Shown here: piece by piece, positions 46,066-54,435 of the stretch
Position numbering within the stretch: the stretch's first letter is position 1
Layout: each line of letters begins with the position of its first letter
Source: JAABQT01 sp035459025
GTDB taxonomy: Bacteria; Pseudomonadota; Gammaproteobacteria; Burkholderiales; SG8-39
Assembly (NCBI GenBank): GCA_035459025.1
Contig: DATHYT010000029.1
Span: 1-64,000, forward strand
Direction: 5' to 3'
Length of the DNA: 64,000 nucleotides
Notes under the pieces: model-generated
Databases searched by the model: none
What the model was told of the DNA's origin: nothing
Seen by the model: the letters and a program-made list of their open reading frames with translations, nothing else
Position numbers and translations under genes: made by a program

Positions 46066-47004
46066 ATGGACCCGATCAGGCTCTACCTGCTGATACTGCC
46101 GGTATTCCTCGCCGCCATCGCGGTCGAGGCGCTCTATTACCGTGTCGCACTGCACCGGCCCTACGGCTGGAAGGTCACGGTCTCCAACCTCGCCGTGGCC
46201 ATCGGCCGCCTCGGGACCGACGCCTTCACCAAGGCCCTGGTTGCGGCAGTGTACGTTGCGGCCTATCAGCTGCGGCCCTTTGACATTCCGCTGGACCGCT
46301 GGGAAAGCTGGGTAGCGCTGTTTCTCGCCGTCGAGCTGGCCTATTACTGGCTGCACCGCTTCAGCCACGAGATCCGCTGGATGTGGGCGCAACACAGCGT
46401 GCACCACTCCGCGCGCCAGATCACGCTCTCGGTCGCCTACCGCCTGGGCTGGACGCAGTTCTTTGCCGGGCCGTGGCTGTTCCTGGTGCCGGTATGCTGG
46501 ATCGGTTTCGATCCGCGTGCGGTAGTGCTGATGTACGCGATCAATCTGCTGTACCAGTTCTGGCTGCATACCGAGGTCGTGCCCAAGCTTGGGCCGCTCG
46601 AAGCGGTTCTCAATACGCCGTCGCTGCACCGTGTGCATCACGCCGTCGAGCCCGAATACCTGGACCGCAACTACGGCGGCGTGCTGATCATCTGGGACCG
46701 GCTGTTCGGCACCTATGCCAAGGAGCGCGATGGCGCGCCCCGCACGTACGGGCTGGTGCGCCAGATCGACACGCTCAACCCGGTAAAGATCGCGTTCGCC
46801 GAGTGGGTGGCGATGTTCAGGGAATTGCGTGCTGCGCGCAGTCTGCGCGAGGCACTCGGCCTTGCCTTCGGCCCGCCGGGGTGGAAAGCCGATGGCTCGG
46901 GCCAAACCACCCGGATGATCCGCCGCGCCGCGGGCATTCCGGAGAATTCGCGCGCCCGCGCGCCGGTCGCGGCGCTGGCCGCGGAGCGCGACGCGCCCCG
47001 TTAG
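46066..47004 (+). CDS. Membrane fatty-acid hydroxylase/sterol desaturase family protein
   Basis: A 312-residue integral membrane di-iron enzyme. Histidine boxes are HRFSH, HSVHH and HRVHH, with a further LHTE; about four hydrophobic segments surround them (LLILPVFLAAIAVEALYYRV, VALFLAVELAYYWL). Members hydroxylate or desaturate lipids, usually fatty acids or sterols. It is divergent from the di-iron protein gene and converges with the hydrolase gene. Its place inside the rpf locus suggests a lipid substrate linked to the DSF signal; this is inference. Confidence 0.88.
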   Translation: MDPIRLYLLILPVFLAAIAVEALYYRVALHRPYGWKVTVSNLAVAIGRLGTDAFTKALVAAVYVAAYQLRPFDIPLDRWESWVALFLAVELAYYWLHRFSHEIRWMWAQHSVHHSARQITLSVAYRLGWTQFFAGPWLFLVPVCWIGFDPRAVVLMYAINLLYQFWLHTEVVPKLGPLEAVLNTPSLHRVHHAVEPEYLDRNYGGVLIIWDRLFGTYAKERDGAPRTYGLVRQIDTLNPVKIAFAEWVAMFRELRAARSLREALGLAFGPPGWKADGSGQTTRMIRRAAGIPENSRARAPVAALAAERDAPR

Positions 47005-47022
47005 CGCGCCCGTCGACGTTAC

Positions 47023-47934
47023 TCAGGAATCCGGCGGCCGCAGCCACGCCACCAGCCGCGGCCACAAGGCGAGTCCCGCCCTGCGGCTGAAGAAGCCGAA
47101 ATGCCCGATCTTGCGCACGCCAGCGTCAGCGGGCGTGAAGAGAAGGTGCTGCGGCGACAGCCTTGGATAGTAGGCAAGCAGTCGCCGCGTGCCTTCGGCC
47201 GTGGCAAACGCGTCATCGCTGATCCGTATGACGAGCGCGGGTCGGTCCAGCGCGGCGCAACGGTCGAGGAGGCGCCGCGTCCGCTCGGCGGCCGGACTGG
47301 CGCCGGCGGGTCGCAGGTCGGGCGAGTGGCGCGCAGCCCATTGCAGCGCCACACCCGCGGGCATGTCGTCGCCCAGACCCAGGCGGCGCGCAGGAAAATA
47401 GCCTACCAGGCGAGTGAGCGCTGGCATCAGTCCGTGCCAGAGCATGGCCATCGGCAATCGGTAGCGCAGAAGATAATCGCCGTAGTAGCCCGTATGCGCG
47501 CCGATCAGGATCATGCGCGCCTGCTCTGCAGTATTGTGCGCTCCGCCAAAGAGCAGCGCAGCGACCGAATGGGCGATACCGATCAGTTCCGTGCGCGGGA
47601 AGCGTTCGCGCAACCAGCCAATCGCCGCGCTGCAGTCATGTTCCGCCCAGTCCTCGATCACCGCTTGGAAACCCCGCAATGCGGGTGGTCGCGACAGTCC
47701 GATGCCCCGGAAATCGTAGGTGAGCACCGGTATGCCCGAGCGCGCGAGAAAGCGAGCGAACCGCCGGTAGCTCAGTGCCGGGATCCCGCCGCCGCCGTGC
47801 AGGACTGCGGCGCGGGGCGGCGCCGCTTCCGTGGGCACAGAGTAAAGGATCGCGCCCAACTCATAGCCGTCCGCGGCGCGGATCCGCAGCTTCCGCTCGT
47901 CAACCGCCGGCTCGAGTCGGTCGCTGCCAGCCAA
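47023..47934 (-). CDS. Alpha/beta hydrolase (serine hydrolase)
   Basis: A 303-residue hydrolase resembling the COG4757-type group. The segment AAVLHGGGGIPALSYRRFA forms the oxyanion region. The nucleophile is the serine in GIAHSVAALLFG, the acid is in IRISDDAFAT and the histidine in KIGHFGFFSRR. The only usable start is TTG 47934. It follows rpfC on the same strand after 84 bases, so it may be the last gene of an rpfG-rpfC-hydrolase unit. Esterase or thioesterase activity on acyl compounds is possible. Confidence 0.8.
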   Translation of the reverse strand: MAGSDRLEPAVDERKLRIRAADGYELGAILYSVPTEAAPPRAAVLHGGGGIPALSYRRFARFLARSGIPVLTYDFRGIGLSRPPALRGFQAVIEDWAEHDCSAAIGWLRERFPRTELIGIAHSVAALLFGGAHNTAEQARMILIGAHTGYYGDYLLRYRLPMAMLWHGLMPALTRLVGYFPARRLGLGDDMPAGVALQWAARHSPDLRPAGASPAAERTRRLLDRCAALDRPALVIRISDDAFATAEGTRRLLAYYPRLSPQHLLFTPADAGVRKIGHFGFFSRRAGLALWPRLVAWLRPPDS

Positions 47935-48018
47935 TTTTCACACCGCAAGGTCTTGGACGAGGAGCCGGAATTGTATAGGACAGCGGCTCGCCGCCGCGCG
48001 ACGGCGGTCGACGCGGCG

Positions 48019-50544
48019 CTAGCCCGCCGAGCGGCTGCGCTTTTCCCGTATATAGCGCTCCAGGGCGGAGCGCCCCTGAGCGAACTCCTCGTTCAGCGAG
48101 CGTACCAGAGACGATGATTGCAGCCGCAGCTCGGCGTCGGAGTACTTGCCCAGCTTCGAACACAGCCACGTCAGGCGCTCGGTGCCGATGCTCGCGGCAG
48201 ACCCCTTCATGGCGTGCAAGTGCGCCCGGAACTCGCCGAAGTTGCGCGCCGCCACCGCGGCTTCCATCTTTGCCAGCAGCGACTGGCTGTCGGCGACGAA
48301 AACGCCGACAAGCCGCTCGAGGAAATCAGGCGTCGAGCCCAGTTCTTCGAGGCGCGCCAGGGTCTCGATGTTTACCGGCTCGGCGCCGGTCGGCGCCGCC
48401 ACGGCCACGGCCGCAGGCGCGGCGCGCGCCGCCTCCTGTGGCTTGCCCCCCGTCAAGCTGCGCATCTCCTCGAGCAGGCGCAAGGCCTCAACCGGCTTGG
48501 GCACGAAACTATCGGCCCCCGCCTCCAGGCACTCGCGCTTCGCCTCCAGCGTAACGTCCGCCGAGAGCAGGATCACCGGGAGCCGCTCCCGGCCGCGCGT
48601 CATCAGGCGGATCGCCTGCAGGGTTTCCAGGCCGCTCAGACCCGGCATGTTGCGATCGAGCAGCACGATGTCGTAGTGGCCAGTCTCCAGGGCGTCGAGC
48701 GCTTGGTCGCCGTCGGCGACCAGCGATACCGCGTGCCCGGCGCGCTCGAGGATGCGACCCAGCACCTCGCGGTTGGTGGGATTGTCGTCCGCCACCAGCA
48801 CCGACAGGCCCCTGGCGCCCTGGCCGCGCTTGGCGTAGTCCTGCAGCCGCACCACGCCCTCGCGCACTTCGTGCGAGGAGGAGATCGCGTGCAGCACGTT
48901 GAACAGCTGGCGCTTCTCGAACGGCAGCTCGAGCACGGCACTGAATCCGGCCGACAGCGCCGAAAAGCGCTGCGCCTCGGCCTCGCGCGGCACAGCCAGC
49001 ACTGCCGGCGGCGCCGGCTCGGGCGCGGCGCGCCGCAGGCGCCGCGCCAGCTGCGTGTCGCCGCCCTCGGAGTACATCAGCACGCTGTGATAGGGCTTGG
49101 CGAGGGCGATGTCGGTGATCAGGCGGTCGGCCCCTTCCTCCACGCTGGCGGCGCGCACGCCCATGGCGCCCCAGGCTTCGAGGGCCTCCTCGATGGGCTG
49201 CGCCTGGTGCGCGGGCATGCCGACCAGCAGGATCCGCGCCCCCGCGAGTTCGCCGGCACCGGCACTCGGGCGCTCGGGCTGCTTCTCATAAGTGATGTCG
49301 AACCAGAACGTGCTGCCCAGACCAACGGCGCTTTCCAGCCCGATCTTGCCGCCCATCAACTCGACCAACTGCTTGGCGATGGTGGTGCCCAAGCCCGTGC
49401 CGCCAAAGCGCCGCGTGGTGGACTGGTCCGCCTGCGTGAAGCTCTCGAAAATGGTCCGCTGCGCCTCCTGTGCGATGCCGATACCGGTATCGCGCACCGA
49501 AAACTTGAGACGCACGCTGGTTTCGGTTTCCTCCTGCAGCGACACGTGCACGGTGACGCTGCCACGCTCGGTGAACTTGACCGCGTTGCCCGCCAGATTG
49601 ATCAGGACCTGGCGCAGATGATGCGCGTCGCCGCGCAGCGCGGGCGGTACCTCCGGCATGATCGAGACCACGAACTCGACACCCTTGGCCTTCGCCTGCG
49701 CCTGCAGGATGCGGCTGGTGCTGTTGACCAGCGCGTGCAGGTCGAAATCCGTGCGCTCCAGTACGAGCTTGCCGGCCTCGATCTTGGAGAAGTCGAGCAC
49801 GTCCTCCACCAGCCCCAGCATTATCTGGCTCGAACCGCGCAGCGTCTGCAGCATGTCCGCCTGCTCGCGCGTCAGCGCGGTGTCGCGCATCAGGTCGGCC
49901 ATGCCGATGATGGCGTTGAGCGGCGTGCGCATCTCGTGGCTGACCACCGAAACGAATCGGCGCTTGGCTTCGTTGGCAGCCTCGGCGCGTGCGACGGCGT
50001 CGAACATGCGCCTCACCAGCGTCAGCACGTACAGGCTCAGCGCAACGAACCCGACCATCATGCCCGTGCCAACGCTGGTACGCGCCTGCCAGTATTCGCT
50101 CACGTTCAGCGCGATCGCGAAGCCGAGCATGCTCAGCATCATCGAAATAACGAGGTAGCGCGCGCCGTAGCGGAAACCGTTGCCGATCGTGAACCACAGA
50201 TAGACGAGGAACAGCGGAATGCCCAACTCCTGGAAATACGCGATACACCAGCTGGTGGCGGCGGTGTCGAGAACCATGCCGGCGATGCGACGCGCCACCG
50301 ACACCCCAGGAGAGGCGAGAATACCGCCGAAAATGACGGTCGATAAGGCGAGGAAGCCGAGCCAAATTACGATATGCGGCTCGGGCAGGCCCTCGGCATG
50401 TCGCTGCAGGATCTCGGGCAGCAGGTAAAGGCCCAGCAGCACCCCGACCACCAGACGCACGATCGCCTGTTCGTGCTCAGTGTCGGCACGCCCCGCGAGC
50501 CGTACGCGCAGCCAACGCCACCAGACCGCACCCGGCAGCTTCAT
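48019..50544 (-). CDS. rpfC: RpfC-like hybrid sensor kinase for DSF
   Basis: 841 residues. The membrane input domain (about 25-180, five or six helices) resembles Xanthomonas RpfC, including AGRADTEHEQ and WFTIGNGFRYGARY. HisKA has H203 (VSHEMRTPLNAIIG). The ATPase has NLAGNAVKF, DTGIGI and GGTGLG. About 436-555 is an extra receiver-like region with no phosphorylatable aspartate. The true receiver has D630 and K683, and the C-terminal HPt has H777 (HLHAMKGSAASIG). It starts at ATG 50544, overlapping the rpfG stop by four bases. Confidence 0.92.
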   Translation of the reverse strand: MKLPGAVWWRWLRVRLAGRADTEHEQAIVRLVVGVLLGLYLLPEILQRHAEGLPEPHIVIWLGFLALSTVIFGGILASPGVSVARRIAGMVLDTAATSWCIAYFQELGIPLFLVYLWFTIGNGFRYGARYLVISMMLSMLGFAIALNVSEYWQARTSVGTGMMVGFVALSLYVLTLVRRMFDAVARAEAANEAKRRFVSVVSHEMRTPLNAIIGMADLMRDTALTREQADMLQTLRGSSQIMLGLVEDVLDFSKIEAGKLVLERTDFDLHALVNSTSRILQAQAKAKGVEFVVSIMPEVPPALRGDAHHLRQVLINLAGNAVKFTERGSVTVHVSLQEETETSVRLKFSVRDTGIGIAQEAQRTIFESFTQADQSTTRRFGGTGLGTTIAKQLVELMGGKIGLESAVGLGSTFWFDITYEKQPERPSAGAGELAGARILLVGMPAHQAQPIEEALEAWGAMGVRAASVEEGADRLITDIALAKPYHSVLMYSEGGDTQLARRLRRAAPEPAPPAVLAVPREAEAQRFSALSAGFSAVLELPFEKRQLFNVLHAISSSHEVREGVVRLQDYAKRGQGARGLSVLVADDNPTNREVLGRILERAGHAVSLVADGDQALDALETGHYDIVLLDRNMPGLSGLETLQAIRLMTRGRERLPVILLSADVTLEAKRECLEAGADSFVPKPVEALRLLEEMRSLTGGKPQEAARAAPAAVAVAAPTGAEPVNIETLARLEELGSTPDFLERLVGVFVADSQSLLAKMEAAVAARNFGEFRAHLHAMKGSAASIGTERLTWLCSKLGKYSDAELRLQSSSLVRSLNEEFAQGRSALERYIREKRSRSAG

Positions 50545-51632
50545 GAGCGCTTCGCCTCCGGGTCGCGCAGCTCGTCCTGGATGCGCGCGACCGCGCCCCG
50601 CACTCCGGAAAAGGCATCTACCAGCTGCGGATCGAAGTGCTTGCCGCGCTGCGTATCGAGGAATTCGAACGCCTGGTCCGCGGACCAGGCCTGCTTGTAG
50701 GGGCGGATCGAGGTCAGCGCGTCGTACACGTCGGCGACCGCCACCACGCGCGCGCATAGCGCGATGTGATCACCGACCAGGCCGTTGGGATAGCCCGAGC
50801 CGTCGTACTTCTCGTGATGACCGAGCGCGATGAGCGAGCCCATGCGCACGTACTTGGAAGCGCTGCCCTTGAGGATCTCGTGGCCGATGAGCGGATGGCG
50901 GCGCATCACCTTCGACTCGGCCTCGTCGAGGCGCCCCGACTTGAGCAGGATCTGGTCGGGGATGCCGATCTTGCCGATGTCGTGCAGCGGCGCGGCGAGC
51001 TCGATGGATTCCGCCTCGTCGCGCTCCAGGCCGATGGTGTCGGCGATGAGGCGCGAGTAGCGCGCCATGCGCACCAGGTGGTAGCCGGTCTCCTCGTCGC
51101 GGAACTCGCCGGCGCGCGCCAGGCGCATCAGCGTCTCCTTCTCTCGGTTGCGCACTTCGCGCGTGGCCTCGTCGACCATGCCCTCGAGCAGGCGCCGCCG
51201 GTCCTCGAGCGCGAGGTGCTGGCGGCGCAGGGTGAGCAGGTTGCGGCAGCGCGCCATGCACTCGCGCGCGTCCACCGGCTTGATGAGGAAATCGGTGACG
51301 CCTGCATCGAGCGCGTCGTAGCGCACCTTGCGGTCGTCGTGCGCCGTCACCATCATGATCGGCACGTGCTCGTAGCCGGGCAGCGCGCGCAGGCGCTTGG
51401 CGAACTCGATGCCGTTCATGTCCGGCATCATGTAGTCGATCAGCACCAGGTCGGCCACGTTGCGCGTCGCCCAGACCACAGCGTCCACGGGGCGCCCGAA
51501 GCCTTCGACGCCGACGCGCTCGTCGAGCGAGCGCACCACCTGCTCGAGGATGGCGCGGCCGGTCGTTTGGTCGTCGACGACCATCGCGGTATTGCGCGCC
51601 GCCGGCATTACGAAAACCTGCGCCTTTGCCAT
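50541..51632 (-). CDS. rpfG: RpfG-like response regulator with HD-GYP c-di-GMP phosphodiesterase
   Basis: 363 residues. The receiver (about 14-130) has phosphorylation site D66 (LVLIDYMMPDMNG) and K118. The HD-GYP domain (about 165-350) has HDIGKIGIPD (H217, D218) and GHHEKYDGSGYP. In Xanthomonas phosphorylation by RpfC turns on c-di-GMP breakdown. Start ATG 51632 with GGAAAG upstream. It precedes rpfC on the same strand with an ATGA overlap, so regulator and sensor are made together. Confidence 0.93.
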   Translation of the reverse strand: MAKAQVFVMPAARNTAMVVDDQTTGRAILEQVVRSLDERVGVEGFGRPVDAVVWATRNVADLVLIDYMMPDMNGIEFAKRLRALPGYEHVPIMMVTAHDDRKVRYDALDAGVTDFLIKPVDARECMARCRNLLTLRRQHLALEDRRRLLEGMVDEATREVRNREKETLMRLARAGEFRDEETGYHLVRMARYSRLIADTIGLERDEAESIELAAPLHDIGKIGIPDQILLKSGRLDEAESKVMRRHPLIGHEILKGSASKYVRMGSLIALGHHEKYDGSGYPNGLVGDHIALCARVVAVADVYDALTSIRPYKQAWSADQAFEFLDTQRGKHFDPQLVDAFSGVRGAVARIQDELRDPEAKRS

Positions 51633-51852
51633 GCCACTTTCCGGGTGAAAACGAAACGGCGCAAGCGTACGCCGCGTCGTTCCTATTGTCCAGTTAACAG
51701 TCTGAAGCGAAAGAAAGAATTCGTGATGGCGCGGTCGTTGGCCCGCGCGCGCCGGCTCCGATCGCGGCAGGCGCCCCGCATGCCGGCTTGCAGCACTTTT
51801 CGCGATGGCAGCACGATGCCTGGTCCGCCGCACCGCAGCCCCGCCCTCGTGC

Positions 51853-51939
51853 TGGTGCCGGAAGAGAGACTCGAACTCTCATGGTGTCGCCACCGGCGGA
51901 TTTTGAGTCCGCTGCGTCTACCGATTCCGCCATTCCGGC
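51853..51939 (-). tRNA. tRNA-Leu (anticodon CAA)
   Basis: 87 bases with acceptor arms GCCGGAA and TTCCGGC, discriminator A and an encoded CCA. The anticodon stem GCGGA/TCCGC encloses CTCAAAA, giving anticodon CAA (reads UUG). A long variable arm (GGTGGCGACACC) marks a class II tRNA, and the T loop TTCGAGT is normal. It lies between rpfG and queA, with 220 bases of otherwise gene-free DNA on the rpfG side. Confidence 0.97.
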
Positions 51940-51964
51940 GCGCGGGAGCCGAATTATAGAACCC

Positions 51965-51970
51965 TATAAT
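51965..51970 (+). promoter_or_regulatory. -10 box of queA, very close to the start codon
   Basis: TATAAT ends eight bases before the queA ATG at 51979, so the transcript would have a leader of only about two bases. No clear -35 is seen upstream, where the tRNA gene begins. Confidence 0.5.
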
Positions 51971-51978
51971 GCCGCGGC

Positions 51979-52977
51979 ATGCGGCTTGCCGAGTTCGACT
52001 ACGCGCTGCCCGAAGAACTGATCGCCCAGCGCCCGGCGCCCGAACGCACGGCAAGCCGCCTGCTGCACCTCGATCCGGCGAGCGGCCGACTGCGGGACCT
52101 CAAATTCGCCGACCTGCCCTCCCTGGTGGGCACCCGCGACACGCTGGTGCTGAACGACACACGCGTGATCAAGGCGCGCCTTGCCGGGAAGAAGGCGAGC
52201 GGCGGCAGGATCGAGCTGTTCATCGAGCGCGTGCTCGGAGAGCGCGAGGCGCTGGCGCTCATCCGCTCGAGCCACGCGCCGCGCGCCGGCAACGAACTCG
52301 TCGTGGGCGACGGCGCCCGCGTGACGGTCGTTGGGCGCGAGGACGACCTGTACCGCGTGCGCTTCGCCGGAGCGCTGTCCGCGGTGCTCGAGCGCAGCGG
52401 CGAAGTGCCCCTGCCGCCGTACATCCGGCACGCGCCAGACGCAGCCGACGCCGAGCGCTACCAGACAGTGTATGCCGAGCGCCCCGGCGCGGTGGCGGCG
52501 CCGACCGCGGGCCTGCATTTCGATCGCGCGATGCTGCAGCGCATCGAAGAGCGCGGCGCGCGCATCGCGCGGGTCACGCTGCACGTGGGCGCCGGAACGT
52601 TCCAGCCGGTGCGCGTCGAGAACATCGAAGCGCACAGCATGCACAGGGAGCGGTACGACGTCCCGCGCCTCACCATGGACGCGATCGCCGGGCGCCGTGT
52701 GCTGGCGGTGGGCACCACGTCGCTTCGCGCGCTGGAGAGCGCCGCGCTTACCGGACAGCTGCACGGCGACACCGACCTGTTCGTGCGCCCCGGATTCCAG
52801 TTCCTGCTCGTCGACCGCCTGCTCACCAACTTTCACTTGCCCAGATCGAGTCTGCTGATGCTGGTGGCTGCGTTCGCAGGGCTGGAGAACATACGGCGCG
52901 CCTACGCACATGCCATCGAGCAGCGCTACCGGTTCTTCTCGTACGGCGACGCCATGCTCATCGAGCGCGCGCCGTGA
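51979..52977 (+). CDS. queA: S-adenosylmethionine:tRNA ribosyltransferase-isomerase
   Basis: Builds epoxyqueuosine on tRNA from the ribosyl part of SAM. The 332 residues begin MRLAEFDYALPEELIAQRP. Family blocks follow: LVLNDTRVIKARL, AAPTAGLHF, LHVGAGTFQPV, GTTSLRALES and TNFHLPRSSLLMLV. The tgt gene starts inside its last codons (GTGA), and both act in the queuosine pathway. Confidence 0.97.
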   Translation: MRLAEFDYALPEELIAQRPAPERTASRLLHLDPASGRLRDLKFADLPSLVGTRDTLVLNDTRVIKARLAGKKASGGRIELFIERVLGEREALALIRSSHAPRAGNELVVGDGARVTVVGREDDLYRVRFAGALSAVLERSGEVPLPPYIRHAPDAADAERYQTVYAERPGAVAAPTAGLHFDRAMLQRIEERGARIARVTLHVGAGTFQPVRVENIEAHSMHRERYDVPRLTMDAIAGRRVLAVGTTSLRALESAALTGQLHGDTDLFVRPGFQFLLVDRLLTNFHLPRSSLLMLVAAFAGLENIRRAYAHAIEQRYRFFSYGDAMLIERAP

Positions 52978-54077
52978 AATTCACGCTCAGCCATCGTGAC
53001 GGTGCCGCGCGCCGCGGCCGCCTCGAGCTCGCGCATGGAGTGGTGGACACGCCCGCGTTCATGCCGGTGGGCACCTACGGGACCGTGAAGGCGATGTCGC
53101 CCGCCGAGCTGCGCCAGGTCGGCGCCCAGATCGTGCTCGGCAACACCTTCCACCTGTGGCTGCGGCCCGGCGTCGAGGTCATCGCCCGGCACGGCGGCTT
53201 GCACGGCTTCATGGGCTGGGACGGCCCGATCCTCACCGATTCGGGCGGCTTCCAGGTCTTTAGCCTCGGCGCCCTGCGCAAGATCGGCGAGGAAGGGGTG
53301 ACGTTCGCCTCGCCCATCAACGGCGACCGGCTGCTGCTGACACCCGAGGAGTCCATGCGCGTTCAGCGCGCGCTCGATTCCGACATCGCCATGGTGTTCG
53401 ACGACTGTACGGCGTATCCGGCCACCGAAAAGCAGGCCGAGAAGTCGATGTCTCTCAGCCTGCGCTGGGCCGAGCGATCGAAAGCGGCGTTCCAGGGCTC
53501 CGCCAACGCGCTCTTCGGTATCGTCCAGGGCGGGCTCTACGAGGATCTGCGCGAGGCATCGCTCGACGGCCTCACCCGTCTGGGCTTCGACGGGTACGCG
53601 GTCGGCGGCCTTGCGGTCGGCGAGCCCGAGGAGGCGCGCGCGCGCGTCCTCGCGCACACCGCGCCCCGGCTGCCGGCGGACCAGCCGCGCTACCTGATGG
53701 GCATGGGCACGCCGGAAGATCTGATCGCGGCCGTGCTCGCGGGCATGGACATGTTCGACTGCGTCCTGCCGACGCGCAATGCGAGGAACGGCTGGCTGTA
53801 CACGCGCCGCGGCGACGTCAAGATCCGTAACGCGAAGTACCGGGCCGACGAACGGCCCCTGGACGAGCTCTGTCGGTGCTACTGCTGCTCGAACTTCAGC
53901 CGCGCCTATCTGCATCACCTGCAGAAGTCGAACGAGATCCTCGGCGCCCGCCTCAACACCCTGCACAACCTGCACTACTACCAGGCGCTGATGCGCGAAC
54001 TGCGCGAGGCCATCGAGGGCGCCCGCCTCGCGCCGACCGCCGCGCGTCTTCTGGAGGAGCGCGGGCTACTGCTATAA
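52974..54077 (+). CDS. tgt: Queuine tRNA-guanine transglycosylase
   Basis: Exchanges guanine 34 of tRNA for preQ1. 367 residues from GTG 52974. The substrate pocket is LTDSGGFQVFSLG and the catalytic region DCVLPTRNARNGWLYT. The zinc site is CRCYCC with a histidine further on (LNTLHNLHYY). Its stop TAA lies inside the -10 box upstream of yajC. Confidence 0.97.
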   Translation: MKFTLSHRDGAARRGRLELAHGVVDTPAFMPVGTYGTVKAMSPAELRQVGAQIVLGNTFHLWLRPGVEVIARHGGLHGFMGWDGPILTDSGGFQVFSLGALRKIGEEGVTFASPINGDRLLLTPEESMRVQRALDSDIAMVFDDCTAYPATEKQAEKSMSLSLRWAERSKAAFQGSANALFGIVQGGLYEDLREASLDGLTRLGFDGYAVGGLAVGEPEEARARVLAHTAPRLPADQPRYLMGMGTPEDLIAAVLAGMDMFDCVLPTRNARNGWLYTRRGDVKIRNAKYRADERPLDELCRCYCCSNFSRAYLHHLQKSNEILGARLNTLHNLHYYQALMRELREAIEGARLAPTAARLLEERGLLL

Positions 54078-54086
54078 TTCGCGCCC
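54071..54086 (+). promoter_or_regulatory. Extended -10 promoter element of yajC
   Basis: GCTATAATTCGCGCCC holds TATAAT (54073-54078) with an extended TGC before it. The same 16 bases occur before the glutathione S-transferase gene at 59194-59209. It overlaps the tgt stop, so yajC-secD-secF may have its own promoter in addition to read-through. Confidence 0.5.
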
Positions 54087-54107
54087 TTTCCCAGCGAGTT
54101 TGCAGCG

Positions 54108-54428
54108 ATGATTTCCAACGCGTACGCACAGGCCGCCGGCGGCGGCGACCCGGGGTTCGTGGGCCTTCTGCCCATCGTCCTGATGTTTGTGCTGCTGTAC
54201 TTCCTCATGATCCGCCCGCAGATGAAGCGCGCCAAGGAACACAAGCAGATGGTCGAGGCGCTGCAGAAGGGCGATGAGGTGATCACCTCCGGCGGCGTCG
54301 TGGGCCGCATCAGCAAGATGGGCGACGCCTACGTCACGCTGGAGATCGCGCCCAACACCGAGATCAGCGTGCAACGGGCGGCGGTGCAGACCCTGCTGCC
54401 CAAGGGCACGATGAAGACGATCCAGTAG
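54108..54428 (+). CDS. yajC: Sec translocase accessory protein YajC
   Basis: Small inner-membrane partner of SecDF. The 106 residues have one helix (about 15-38, FVGLLPIVLMFVLLYFLMI), then the conserved RPQMKRAKEHKQMVEALQKGDEV in pieces and GGVVGRISK. The queA-tgt-yajC-secD-secF order is widespread. Confidence 0.95.
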   Translation: MISNAYAQAAGGGDPGFVGLLPIVLMFVLLYFLMIRPQMKRAKEHKQMVEALQKGDEVITSGGVVGRISKMGDAYVTLEIAPNTEISVQRAAVQTLLPKGTMKTIQ

Positions 54429-54435
54429 ACCCGGA

